Assembly (NCBI GenBank): GCA_965656085.1
Contig: CBFHJA010000010.1
Coordinates: 46,078 to 110,077 of the forward strand
Reading direction: 5' to 3'
DNA length: 64,000 nt
Source of the DNA: Aliishimia sp965656085
GTDB taxonomy: Bacteria > Pseudomonadota > Alphaproteobacteria > Rhodobacterales > Rhodobacteraceae
Both the position numbers and the translations under genes were made by a program. Below the pieces are notes generated by a model, which saw only the letters and a program-made list of their open reading frames with translations, searched no databases and had not been told where the DNA came from. This document shows positions 16,501-24,929 of the stretch, piece by piece (position 1 is the first letter of the stretch; the number at the start of each line of letters is the position of its first letter).

Positions 16501-16713
16501 ATGGACAAAATTTCAATTGGCTGTATCGCAGCATCATCAGACCATTTGTAAGGAGGGCTCCGCAGACAGGGTCGCCGTTCGAGACCAGAGCGAGGGGGCA
16601 AGTTAAAAAAACCACCAACCGGACACCATTATGTGCGACAAGGCTGGGAGGATAAGCACAACTTTGACTACGTCCTCTATGAGGGTCGTCAATTTCGTTT
16701 TTCACTGCTTTGA
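16501..16713 (+). pseudogene. possible remnant of a small coding sequence
   Basis: One frame reads MDKISIGCIAASSDHL, a stop at 16549-16551, then continues open to a TGA at 16711-16713 ending YVRQGWEDKHNFDYVLYEGR plus a short tail. The second part has protein-like composition but no start. The stretch is less GC-rich than its surroundings. It may be the worn 3' end of an acquired gene or chance. I do not recognise a family. Confidence 0.2.
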
Positions 16714-17367
16714 ATGGAGGCTGATTTGAGACCGTATCATTCCGATCCCAGCCTCGTACGCCTCGCCGGGGCGCTTTACCTCACCATAATTATTTGCGGA
16801 CTTGGCGCCGAGTTGGTCCTGCGCGGCCCCTTGCTTCAGGGCACGCCTGATCAAGTTGCAAAGGCCCTGAGCGTCAACATCGCGCAACTGAGACTAAGCC
16901 TTATGGCAGATACCGTGATGCTGTTGGCGGATGTCGCGCTTGCGCTCGTCTTTTTCGGCCTGTTGCGTCACATCTCCAATACGCTGGCCCTCGCCGCCAT
17001 GGTGTTCCGGCTTGGTCAGGCTTTGCTGATCGGAACCAGCCTGATTGCCCTCGCCAGTGTCCCGTCCTTGCTTGCGGACGCCCCGCGCATCGCGGTGCAC
17101 ATGACCGATCTGCATGCAATTGGCTATGACGTCGGGTTGATCCTCTTCGCGGTCAACAGTGCGCTCATGTCTATCCTGCTTTGGCGTTCAAAGGTGCCGA
17201 AGGTGATCGCAGGTGGCATAGCGGCTTCGGGCCTCGTTTATGCGACGGGGAGCCTGATACGCCTGATCGCGCCGGACTGGGTCGTCGTGATCGAGCCCGC
17301 TTACCTGATCCCCATGATCGCCGAGAGCGCACTGTGTCTGTGGTTGCTGATCCGGGCAGAGCTTTGA
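16714..17367 (+). CDS. DUF4386-family membrane protein
   Basis: 217 residues with about six hydrophobic helices: LVRLAGALYLTIIICGLGAE, LMADTVMLLADVALALVFFG, LALAAMVFRLGQALLIGTSL, VGLILFAVNSALMSILLW, VIAGGIAASGLVYATGS and a C-terminal pair. This pattern fits DUF4386, an inner-membrane family of unknown function. The ATG at 16714 has no Shine-Dalgarno site. A GGAGG just inside it is 5 bases before an in-frame TTG at 16726, which may be the true start (213 residues). No operon partner is evident. Confidence 0.82.
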   Translation: MEADLRPYHSDPSLVRLAGALYLTIIICGLGAELVLRGPLLQGTPDQVAKALSVNIAQLRLSLMADTVMLLADVALALVFFGLLRHISNTLALAAMVFRLGQALLIGTSLIALASVPSLLADAPRIAVHMTDLHAIGYDVGLILFAVNSALMSILLWRSKVPKVIAGGIAASGLVYATGSLIRLIAPDWVVVIEPAYLIPMIAESALCLWLLIRAEL

Positions 17368-17530
17368 GCCTTGGTCCGCCTCCGGGCTCAGAGCCGACCT
17401 GCGCGACCGGACACATGAAAGGCGGCCGTCCTTTCCCACCCTGCGCCGCGCGTATCCCGGTTGCCCTTCCCTGCGAATTGGGGTTCTCTGAGCCCATGCG
17501 CACCGCCCCCTTCCGAGCCCGAGCGACCTG

Positions 17531-17929
17531 ATGGACAGCCTGCCCGAGTATTTCTTCCGCATCCGCGAAAATGGCGCGGCGGTGTTTCGGGTGGATGCCG
17601 AGAACCGCAACCGGCGGCTGGAGATGGACCAGATCGCGGTGCTGAATATCAAGAATGGCGAGATAAAACCGCATGGCGACCGGATGTTATCGGACGCGGA
17701 CCGCGCCGCGATCGAGGACTGGATGGCGGCGCGGCGGGGCACCCTCGCCGCACGCGATCTGGACGAGATCCGCCGCACCGTGGAACAGCTCAACCTGACG
17801 GCGCAGTGGGCGCAAAGCCGCGCGACAGAGGCCGAGCTTGAGGCGCTGACGGATGAGTTGCTGATGGCAATGCATGATTTGCGCAGCGTGCTGATCCGCA
17901 AGAAGGCCGACCGGCTGGACGGCGCGTGA
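17531..17929 (+). CDS. conserved hypothetical protein
   Basis: 132 residues, soluble. It starts DSLPEYFFRIRENGAAVFRV, followed by a charged helical C-terminal half (about 55-125) likely to form a coiled coil. Similar small proteins occur in Rhodobacterales but no function is known to me. It stands alone between the DUF4386 gene and the first copy of the large intergenic repeat, which begins 24 bases after its stop. Confidence 0.65.
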   Translation: MDSLPEYFFRIRENGAAVFRVDAENRNRRLEMDQIAVLNIKNGEIKPHGDRMLSDADRAAIEDWMAARRGTLAARDLDEIRRTVEQLNLTAQWAQSRATEAELEALTDELLMAMHDLRSVLIRKKADRLDGA

Positions 17930-17952
17930 TGCCGGCCGGCGCGCAGGCGGCC

Positions 17953-18268
17953 AAAGGTTAACGGGGCGAACGTTGCGCAGGGCCAAACTCACGAAAAACG
18001 TGATTTCAGGCGTTAACGCCATGAAAACAAGGTCTGGCAGGTGTATGGCGCGGCGTATGGCTAAGCGTATGGCACCTGTACATACAAATCACGATTCGTT
18101 CTGCGATTTGAAAAGGTTAAGGCGGCGTGCGGTGGGGCCGCGTTAACCTTTGCGGCGGGCCGGGAGGTGGTCCTCCCGGCAGCTTTTCTGTCGTGCCAGC
18201 GGCACGCTTTCAGCGTGACAAGCGCCTGCCGGACTTCGCCCGCCGCAGGCGCGGCAGGCTTGGGCGCG
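17953..18268 (-). repeat. large dispersed intergenic repeat, copy A
   Basis: It lies between convergent genes (unknown at 17531 and hppD). Three GTATGG units start at 18043, 18055 and 18067, exactly 12 bases apart, followed by GTACAT. It also has the palindrome GGCGTTAACGCC (18009-18020), GGTTAAC boxes near both ends of the inner part, and CGATTCGTTCTGCGATTTG. The outer part at 18150-18268 contains CTCCCGGCAGCTTTTC and GCGGCAGGCTTG, shared with copy B. The 17953-18150 part is nearly identical to copy C. Direct sequence comparison supports one family. No protein is encoded. Confidence 0.9.
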
Positions 18269-18276
18269 TCCCCCCG

Positions 18277-19380
18277 TTATTCCGCCGCGACGTCCTTATA
18301 CACGCCCTCGGCCATCTCCTCGGCCTCGATGCTCTCGAACAGCGCCTTGAAGTTGCCCTCGCCGAAGCCGTCATCGCCCTTGCGCTGGATGAACTCGAAA
18401 AAGATCGGCCCGATCACGGTCTTGGAGAAAATCTGCAGCAGGATCTTGGTCTCGCCGCCATCCACGACCCCTTCCCCGTCGATCAGGATGCCGTGCTTCT
18501 GCATCCGGTCGAGCGGCTCTTCGTGGCCCTGCACGCGCTCCTTGGAGAGCGCGTAATAGGTCTCCGGCGGGCCGGGCATGAACTTCGTGCCCATCTCGGC
18601 AATCGCGTCGGTCGCCGCGTAGATGTCGCGCGCGCCCACCGCGATGTGCTGGATGCCCTCGCCATTGTATTTCTTGAGATAATTCACGATCTGCCCGGTC
18701 TCGCCCCGGTCCTCGTTGATCGGGATGCGGATGCGCCCGCAGGGCGAGGTCAGCGCGCGGCTCAGCAGCCCGGTATACTTGCCTTCGATGTCGAAGAACC
18801 GGATTTCGCGGAAGTTGAACAGGTCGCCATAGAAGCGGAACCACGTGTCCATGTTGCCTTTGAAGACGTTATGGGTGAGGTGGTCGAGATAGTAGAACCC
18901 GACGCCCTCGGGCTTGGAGGTGGCGATCCAGTCGAACTCCCAGTTATAGGGCGAGGTGTCGTAGTAATTCTCGATGAAATACAGGAGCGAGCCGCCGATG
19001 CCGTAGATCGCGGGCACGTCCATGACCTTGCCCGGCCCGGTATACTCCTTCGCGCCCTTCGAGACCGCGTGCTCCAGCGCCTTTTGCGCATCCACCACGC
19101 GCCATGCCATCGACGGCGCGCAGGGGCCGTGCTCTTCGACGAACTTGGCCGCGAAACTGGTGGGCTCGGCGTTCAGCACATAAGTGATGTCGCCCTGCTG
19201 CCAGAGCTCCACCGCTTGGCTTTTGTGATTGGCCACATGCGCAAAGCCCATCTTGCGGAAGACGGCGCGCAGCTCCTCGGGCTCAGGCGAGGCGAATTCC
19301 ACAAACTCAAACCCGTCGGTCCCGGCGGGGTTCTCGGCGGAAATGACGGATTTCGGTGCGTCGTGCGGGAACGGTCCCAT
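18277..19380 (-). CDS. hppD: 4-hydroxyphenylpyruvate dioxygenase
   Basis: This non-heme iron enzyme converts 4-hydroxyphenylpyruvate to homogentisate in tyrosine breakdown. It has 367 residues in two VOC-like halves. The iron facial triad is His167 (LDHLTH), His245 (IQHIAVG) and Glu329 (FFEFIQRKG). AGGAGG precedes the ATG by 7 bases. It diverges from an Lrp/AsnC regulator, which probably controls it through the inverted repeat at 19454-19472. Homogentisate dioxygenase is not in the window. Confidence 0.96.
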   Translation of the reverse strand: MGPFPHDAPKSVISAENPAGTDGFEFVEFASPEPEELRAVFRKMGFAHVANHKSQAVELWQQGDITYVLNAEPTSFAAKFVEEHGPCAPSMAWRVVDAQKALEHAVSKGAKEYTGPGKVMDVPAIYGIGGSLLYFIENYYDTSPYNWEFDWIATSKPEGVGFYYLDHLTHNVFKGNMDTWFRFYGDLFNFREIRFFDIEGKYTGLLSRALTSPCGRIRIPINEDRGETGQIVNYLKKYNGEGIQHIAVGARDIYAATDAIAEMGTKFMPGPPETYYALSKERVQGHEEPLDRMQKHGILIDGEGVVDGGETKILLQIFSKTVIGPIFFEFIQRKGDDGFGEGNFKALFESIEAEEMAEGVYKDVAAE

Positions 19381-19453
19381 GATCTTGCCTCCTGTTGGGT
19401 TGCTTGATGCTCAAACTACGCCTCTACAGGCGCGGTTTCTCCGCGAACTTGCG

Positions 19454-19472
19454 GTGAAATGCTTGATTTCAC
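19454..19472. promoter_or_regulatory. candidate Lrp/AsnC operator
   Basis: A perfect inverted repeat, GTGAAAT-GCTTG-ATTTCAC (7-base arms, 5-base spacer), lies in the 139-base interval between divergent hppD and the Lrp/AsnC gene. It is 74 bases from the hppD start and 48 from the regulator start. The position and symmetry suit autoregulation and control of hppD. Binding is inferred. Confidence 0.55.
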
Positions 19473-19519
19473 GCGCGCATACCGCATGTTTTACCCAGAT
19501 CATGCAGGAACCCCGCACC

Positions 19520-19975
19520 ATGCTCGATGCAACCGACACCGCCCTGCTCGCCGCGCTGCAAGGCAATGCCCACCTCACGGCGCAGGAACTGGGCGAGCGG
19601 CTCAACCTCTCGCCCTCCCAAGCCGGACGCCGCCGACAGCGCCTCGAAGCGGAGGGCTATATCACTGCCTACACCGCCAAACTCGACGCCCGCCGCCTTG
19701 GCCTCAACGTGCAGGGCTTCGTGCAGGTTCACCTCGCCACCCACCGCCCAGAAGCGGCAGCCTCCTTCGCCCGGCTGGTGCGCACCACGCCGCAGATCAC
19801 CTCGGCCTGGACGATGACCGGCGATGCGGACTATTTGCTGCGCGTTTATTGTGCGGATTTGCCGGACCTGAACCGATTGTTGCACGAGGTGCTTTTGCCG
19901 CATGAGGCGGTGGGCCGGGTGCATAGCCAGATCGTCATGGACCAGTTAAAACAAGACAGCCCTTTGCCGACCTGA
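19520..19975 (+). CDS. Lrp/AsnC-family transcriptional regulator
   Basis: 151 residues. The N-terminal HTH is at about 3-50 (LTAQELGERLNLSPSQAGRR). The C-terminal RAM/ActR ligand domain follows (GFVQVHLATHRPEAAASFAR, then TGDADYLLRVYCADLPDLNR). Members bind amino acids and form octamers. Divergence from hppD points to control of tyrosine or phenylalanine breakdown. The ATG at 19520, 9-10 bases after AGGAA, is preferred to an ATG at 19502. Confidence 0.9.
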   Translation: MLDATDTALLAALQGNAHLTAQELGERLNLSPSQAGRRRQRLEAEGYITAYTAKLDARRLGLNVQGFVQVHLATHRPEAAASFARLVRTTPQITSAWTMTGDADYLLRVYCADLPDLNRLLHEVLLPHEAVGRVHSQIVMDQLKQDSPLPT

Positions 19976-20004
19976 AGTCTCACGCCCGACCGGACCTGAA
20001 TTGA

Positions 20005-21894
20005 ATGGACACGTTCCTTTACCAAGCCTCGATTTACCTCTTCGCCGCCGTGATCGCGGTTCCGATTGCTGCGCGGCTGGGCTTTGGCTCGGTGCTGGGC
20101 TATCTCGCCGCCGGGATCATGGTCGGCCCGGTGCTCGGGCTTGTGGGCTCGGAGACGCAGGATTTGCAGCATTTCGCCGAGTTCGGCGTGGTGATGATGC
20201 TGTTCCTCATCGGGCTCGAACTGGAGCCGCGCACGCTGTGGAACATGCGCGACAAATTGCTGGGCATGGGCGGGCTGCAAGTGACCCTGAGCACGCTGGT
20301 ACTGGGCGTTGTGGCGCTGGCCTATGGCCAGCAGCTTGGCCCGGCGATTGCCATTGGCCTGAGCCTTGCGCTGTCCTCGACGGCGATCGTTTTGCAGACC
20401 CTCAACGAGAAAAACCTGATGCGCACGCGGGGCGGGCGCTCGGTGTTCTCGGTGCTGCTCACGCAGGACATCGCGGTGATCCCGATCCTTGCGCTGCTGC
20501 CGCTTCTGACGGCGGCCCCGGTGATCGAAATGGCCGCGAACACCGCGATCCCCTATGCCACGGACGCGGCCTATACGGGCGGGGACGGGCCTGCGGCCTC
20601 GCTGAGCCTCGTGGACGGGCTGCCGGGCTGGGGCGTGACGCTGGTCACGCTTGCCGCCATCGGCGCGGTGATCTTCGCGGGTGTGTTCCTCACCCGCCCG
20701 GTGTTCCGCTTCATCCATGCGGCGAAACTGCCCGAGATGTACACCGCGCTGGCCTTGCTGATCGTGGTGAGCATTTCCTTCCTGATGATGCTGGTGGGCC
20801 TGTCGCCGGCGCTCGGGGCGTTCTTGGCGGGCGTGGTGCTGGCGTCCTCGGAATTCCGCCACGAGCTTGAGACCGACTTGGAGCCGTTCAAGGGGCTGCT
20901 CTTGGGGCTGTTCTTCATCACCGTGGGCGCCGGGATCAACTTCACGATCCTCTGGGAGGATTTGTGGGCGCTGATCTCGATGGCGCTGCTGGTGCTGATC
21001 TTCAAGGGCGCGGTGCTCTTCGCGGTGGGCCGCGCCTTCGGGCTGCGCGGGCGCGATCTGTGGCTCTTCACGCTGGGGCTGGCGCAGGCGGGCGAGTTTG
21101 GCTTTGTGCTGGCGGGCTTCTCGCTCAGCCAAGGGGTGATCTCCCCTGACGTGGCGCAGGCGCTCTTGCTGGTGATCTCGCTGACGATGCTGATCACGCC
21201 GCTTTTGTTCATCGTTTATGAGTTGATGACCAAGCATCTGGAGAAATCCGAGATCCGCCACACCGAGGATGATTTCGAGGATGAGGGCCCGGTGATCGTC
21301 GCCGGGATCGGGCGCTTCGGGCAGATCGTGAACCGCATGGTGGTGGCCTCGGGCTACAAGACCGTGGTGCTCGATCACAACATGGACACGATTGCCCTGA
21401 TGCGCCGTTTCGGCTTCAAGGGCTATCTCGGCGATCCGACCCGCCCGGAGATCCTGCGCCGCGCGGGGCTGGCGGAGGCACGGGTGCTGGTGGTGGCGCT
21501 GGACGATCCGGCAGCGGCGATCAAACTGGTGAAATACGCCCGTGCGCAGCGGGCCGATCTGCATATCGTCGCGCGCGCCTATGACCGGCGCTCGGTGTTC
21601 CGGCTCTATCAGGCCGGTGCGAATGACATCGTGCGCGAGATGTTCGACAGCTCGATCCGCGCCGGGCGCTACGTGCTGGAGAATATCGGCCTGACGGAAT
21701 TCGAGGCGGCGGCGGCGACGAAAGTGTTCTACGAGCATGACCGCTACGGGGTGAAGGAACTGGCCCGGCTCTGGCGCGAGGACGTGCCCGCGTCGAAGAA
21801 CCAAGCCTATATCGAGCGGGCCAAGGAATTGCAGCAGGAGCTGGAATATGCCTTTGCCCAGCAGGCGGACGAAAACCGGCAGAAGCGCGCCTAA
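20005..21894 (+). CDS. CPA2-family K+/H+ antiporter with RCK domain (KefB/KefC-like)
   Basis: 629 residues. About 12-13 membrane helices span 1-400. The CPA2 signature regions GLELEPRTLWNM and LALSSTAIVLQTL are present, along with LLTQDIAVIPILALLPLLTA (the Asp of the QD pair is the transport site). A cytosolic TrkA-N/RCK domain starts near 430 (VIVAGIGRFGQIVNRM) with GDPTRPEILRRAGL. Kef-type proteins export potassium against protons and respond to nucleotides or glutathione adducts. There is no KefF/KefG partner nearby. A repeat-family-2 element starts 16 bases after the stop. Confidence 0.93.
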   Translation: MDTFLYQASIYLFAAVIAVPIAARLGFGSVLGYLAAGIMVGPVLGLVGSETQDLQHFAEFGVVMMLFLIGLELEPRTLWNMRDKLLGMGGLQVTLSTLVLGVVALAYGQQLGPAIAIGLSLALSSTAIVLQTLNEKNLMRTRGGRSVFSVLLTQDIAVIPILALLPLLTAAPVIEMAANTAIPYATDAAYTGGDGPAASLSLVDGLPGWGVTLVTLAAIGAVIFAGVFLTRPVFRFIHAAKLPEMYTALALLIVVSISFLMMLVGLSPALGAFLAGVVLASSEFRHELETDLEPFKGLLLGLFFITVGAGINFTILWEDLWALISMALLVLIFKGAVLFAVGRAFGLRGRDLWLFTLGLAQAGEFGFVLAGFSLSQGVISPDVAQALLLVISLTMLITPLLFIVYELMTKHLEKSEIRHTEDDFEDEGPVIVAGIGRFGQIVNRMVVASGYKTVVLDHNMDTIALMRRFGFKGYLGDPTRPEILRRAGLAEARVLVVALDDPAAAIKLVKYARAQRADLHIVARAYDRRSVFRLYQAGANDIVREMFDSSIRAGRYVLENIGLTEFEAAAATKVFYEHDRYGVKELARLWREDVPASKNQAYIERAKELQQELEYAFAQQADENRQKRA

Positions 21895-21910
21895 TGTCTA
21901 CTGTTTGGGG

Positions 21911-22012
21911 GGACGCGCCTATGGCGCGTGGGGGAGTTTCACTCCCCTTCCCCCCACAGGATATTTTTGGCCAAAGGAAAACAGGGGCTGGGCGCCCGGG
22001 GGATCGACGTGG
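21911..22012 (+). repeat. short intergenic repeat family 2 (copy R1)
   Basis: It begins GGACGCGCC-tat-GGCGCGT, then GGGGAG-tttca-CTCCCC, then GGATATTTTTGGCCAAAGG and AAAACAGGGGC. The same order occurs at 63607-63711, including the trailing GACGTGGG. The stem-loop followed by a T run, right after the antiporter gene, looks like a transcription terminator, so the element may serve that role. Confidence 0.8.
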
Positions 22013-22037
22013 GTTTTCGTAGAACGGGCAACACTGC

Positions 22038-22304
22038 CCAAGCCTGCCGCTTTAGCGGCGGGCGCGGCCCGGCAGGCGCTTTTCGCATGAAAAGCTGCCG
22101 GGAGGGCCAGCAGGGCGAAAGGTTAACGCACCCCTACCGAACGGTGCCTTAACCCGCGAACGAATCGAAACCGAGCCATACAGGTGCCATACGCGCAGCC
22201 ATACGCCGCGCCATACGCGGTATGGCCCTTGTTTTTAGGGCGTTAACCGCCGTTTCGGGCGTGTCGCGCGGTTTCAAGTGTTGCATGCGTGCGCCCCGTT
22301 AACC
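22038..22304 (+). repeat. large dispersed intergenic repeat, copy B
   Basis: In inverse orientation to the core of copy C. CCATAC units start at 22176, 22187, 22199 and 22211 (spacing 11, 12, 12), one more clear unit than in copies A and C. It shares the outer module CAAGCCTGCCGC, GAAAAGCTGCCGGGAGG with copy A, and GGTTAACGC, CGAACGAATCG and GGGCGTTAACC with both. The terminal GTTAACC box supplies the TAA stop of the MATE gene (22299-22301). The genes on both sides converge on it. Confidence 0.88.
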
Positions 22305-23678
22305 CATTTTGCCGACCTGCGGCACCGCATCATGCCAGAACCGCCACATCAGCAGGCCCGCCGCGCAGGCCAGCCCGGTCACCAGCCCCATCCACACGCC
22401 AACGCCTTCCCAATCCAGCACGAAACCAAACACATAAGAGCAGGGCATGCCAACGACCCAATAGCTTATCGCCGCCATCACCATCGGCACTTTTGTGTCC
22501 TGCACGCCGCGCAACACGCCGAGCGCGATCACCTGCGCGCCGTCCACAAGCTGGAACAGCGCCCCCACCGCGAGCAGGCCCACACCCAGCGTCAGCACCT
22601 CCTCGAAGGCCGGATCAGCCGGGTCAAGCCAGAGCGAAATCAAAGGCTTGGGGAGCGTAAGGAACAGGATGATCGTCAGCACCGCGAAAGCGAGCGACAT
22701 CGCCGTGGCCACCTGCGCGCCGCGCGCCAGCCGGTCGCGATCCTTCCCGCCCCACGCATTGCCCGCCCGGATCGTCGCGGCATTGCTCAGGCCCATATGC
22801 ACCATGAAGGTGATCGAAGCGAGTTGCACCACGACGCCATGCGCGGCGAGCGGGATCGTGCCGAGCCAGCCCATCATGAAGGCCGTCGCGGTGAACAGGC
22901 CCACTTCGCTCAGCGAGGTCAGCCCGATCGGCCATCCCAGCGCGAAGACCCGGCCCATCATCTGCCCATCCACGCGCCACAGGCGCTGCATCAGGTTGTG
23001 CTCGGGCAGCTTGCGCAGCGCATAGGCCAGCACCGCCACGAAAGAGACTGTCTGAGTGAAGTTCGACGCCCACGCCGCGCCCGCAAGGCCCAGCTCCGGC
23101 GCGCCGAAATTTCCGAATATAAACATGTAGTTGAAGAGTGCGTTCAGGACCGCCGCAAGCAGGATGATCCACAGCACGGGCTGGGTGTGCCCGAGCGCCG
23201 CGAGATAGGATTTCATCACCATCACACCCAGCGCCGGCAGGATGCCCCACCCGGCAATCCGCAAATAGAGCGCCGCATCCGCCGCCACCTGCCCGGGCTG
23301 GCCCAGAAGGTCGAGGATCGGCTTGGCGAAGATCAGCAAGGGCAGGCTGACCAGCGAGAACGCCGCCGACAGCCAAAGCGCCATGCGCGTGGCGCGGCGC
23401 ACGCTGGTCTCGTCCCCCTCCGCATCGAAGGCCGCCACCATCGGCATCACCGCCCATGCAAAGCCCGATCCGAGCATGAAAAACACGAAGAAATAGGTAT
23501 GACCGAGCGTGATCGCCGCGAGCTCATCCACCCCGTACCAGCCCAGCATCACCGTGTCGGTGATGCCGATCGCGGTCTGGCCCAGATGGCTGCCGATCAG
23601 CGGCAGGCCCAGCACAAGGAGCGCCTTGGCGTGGGCGGTATAGGCCATCGGGGGCGCGGGGATGTGGGGGCGTGCCAT
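22299..23678 (-). CDS. MATE-family efflux transporter
   Basis: A 459-residue inner-membrane protein with about 12 helices in two MatE halves. Recognisable parts are LLVLGLPLIGSHLGQTAIG, TDTVMLGWYGVDELAAITLG and ALGWPIGLTSLSEVGLFTAT. NorM/DinF-type MATE proteins export cationic compounds using sodium or protons. The start at 23678 (MARPHIPAPP) is preferred to an upstream in-frame Met because it puts the first helix at a normal distance. It appears to be a single-gene unit. Confidence 0.93.
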   Translation of the reverse strand: MARPHIPAPPMAYTAHAKALLVLGLPLIGSHLGQTAIGITDTVMLGWYGVDELAAITLGHTYFFVFFMLGSGFAWAVMPMVAAFDAEGDETSVRRATRMALWLSAAFSLVSLPLLIFAKPILDLLGQPGQVAADAALYLRIAGWGILPALGVMVMKSYLAALGHTQPVLWIILLAAVLNALFNYMFIFGNFGAPELGLAGAAWASNFTQTVSFVAVLAYALRKLPEHNLMQRLWRVDGQMMGRVFALGWPIGLTSLSEVGLFTATAFMMGWLGTIPLAAHGVVVQLASITFMVHMGLSNAATIRAGNAWGGKDRDRLARGAQVATAMSLAFAVLTIILFLTLPKPLISLWLDPADPAFEEVLTLGVGLLAVGALFQLVDGAQVIALGVLRGVQDTKVPMVMAAISYWVVGMPCSYVFGFVLDWEGVGVWMGLVTGLACAAGLLMWRFWHDAVPQVGKMG

Positions 23679-23843
23679 GCAAGTCCCATAAGCTGCCCGT
23701 ATTGACTTTGAAAGACCCGGCTTGGCCGCATGGCGCGGCGTCTGCACGGCTCTCGGGACCGTTTTGCAGCCATTTCAGGCCGGGGGCTTGATCTGCGGGC
23801 TTAAAACCGCAATGTCACCTGCACATGCCTGCAGGAGACTTCG

Positions 23844-24929
23844 ATGGCCCTTCCGGTCCGCGATCAGCTGAAATATTGGGGGGGCGCAGCCGCCGTGCTG
23901 CTCGGCATGCTCTGGTTTCTTGGCGATGTCCTGCTGCCCTTCGTTCTGGGCGGCGCGGTGGCCTATTTCCTCGACCCGGTGGCCGACCGGCTCGAACGGC
24001 TCGGCCTGTCGCGGATCGCGGCGACCGCGCTGATCACCGCCGCGGGCGTTCTGATTTTCGTGGTCATGGCGCTGCTGGTGATCCCGACCCTCGTGCAGCA
24101 GACCCTGCAATTGTTCAAGATCGCCCCGCAGGCGGCACGTGACCTCGCGGCGTTTCTCACCGAGCGCTTTCCCTCGCTGCTCGAAGAAGGCTCGACGCTG
24201 CAAACCTCGCTGCAATCCATCGGCGCGACCATTCAAAGCCGGGGCGGCGAGGTCTTGGAATCGTTGGCAAATTCCGCCGCAGGCTTGCTGAACATCGTGC
24301 TGCTTTTCGTGATCGTGCCGGTGGTGGCGGTCTATATGCTGCTCGACTGGGACAATATGGTCGCGCGGATCGACGGGCTTCTGCCCCGCGATCACGCACC
24401 GATCATCCGCAAGCTGGCCGGCGAGATCGACGCCACCATCGCCTCCTTCATTCGCGGCATGGGCACGGTCTGCCTGATCCTCGGCACCTATTATGCGACG
24501 GCCCTGATGCTCGTGGGGCTGCAATTCGGCCTCGTGGTCGGCTTCGTGGCCGGGCTCGTGACCTTCATTCCCTATCTCGGCGCGCTGATCGGCGGGATTC
24601 TGGCCATTGGCCTCGCCTTCTTCCAGTTCTGGGGCGAATGGCACCTCATTGCCATCGTCGCGGGCATTTTCGTCGCAGGGCAGGTCGTGGAGGGCAATAT
24701 CCTGACGCCCAATCTTGTGGGCAACTCGGTCGGGCTGCATCCGGTCTGGCTGCTGCTGGCCCTGTCGGTCTTCGGCACGCTGTTCGGCTTCGTGGGGATG
24801 CTGATAGCGGTGCCGCTGGCCGCCTCGCTGGGGGTGATCACGCGCTTTTTCGTGGATCAGTACACATCGAGCCGCCTCTACAAGGGGCTGTCGGCCAACG
24901 ATGCGGCCAAGGAAGACGACACCGAATGA
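23844..24929 (+). CDS. AI-2E/PerM-family permease
   Basis: A 361-residue inner-membrane protein with about eight helices: two close pairs at the N-terminus, a large soluble loop at about 85-140 (AAFLTERFPSLLEEGS), then helices including VVGFVAGLVTFIPYLGALIG. The motif NILTPNLVGNSVGLHPVWLL is typical of AI-2E (UPF0118) proteins. Members act as autoinducer or Na+/H+ exporters; the substrate here is unknown. CAGGAGA lies 6 bases before the ATG. The stop overlaps the next start by four bases (ATGA), as is common with hdaA in this group. Confidence 0.9.
   Translation: MALPVRDQLKYWGGAAAVLLGMLWFLGDVLLPFVLGGAVAYFLDPVADRLERLGLSRIAATALITAAGVLIFVVMALLVIPTLVQQTLQLFKIAPQAARDLAAFLTERFPSLLEEGSTLQTSLQSIGATIQSRGGEVLESLANSAAGLLNIVLLFVIVPVVAVYMLLDWDNMVARIDGLLPRDHAPIIRKLAGEIDATIASFIRGMGTVCLILGTYYATALMLVGLQFGLVVGFVAGLVTFIPYLGALIGGILAIGLAFFQFWGEWHLIAIVAGIFVAGQVVEGNILTPNLVGNSVGLHPVWLLLALSVFGTLFGFVGMLIAVPLAASLGVITRFFVDQYTSSRLYKGLSANDAAKEDDTE

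Noticed and set aside
18043..18084. Evenly spaced GTATGG units considered as a CRISPR array
   Set aside because: Units are only 6-7 bases with 5-6 base gaps, and no cas genes exist nearby. The same units recur at three dispersed sites.
19846..21804. Open frame of 652 codons opposite the antiporter gene
   Set aside because: The composition is extreme (Arg, His, Gln) and it mirrors a membrane protein in reverse; a shadow frame.
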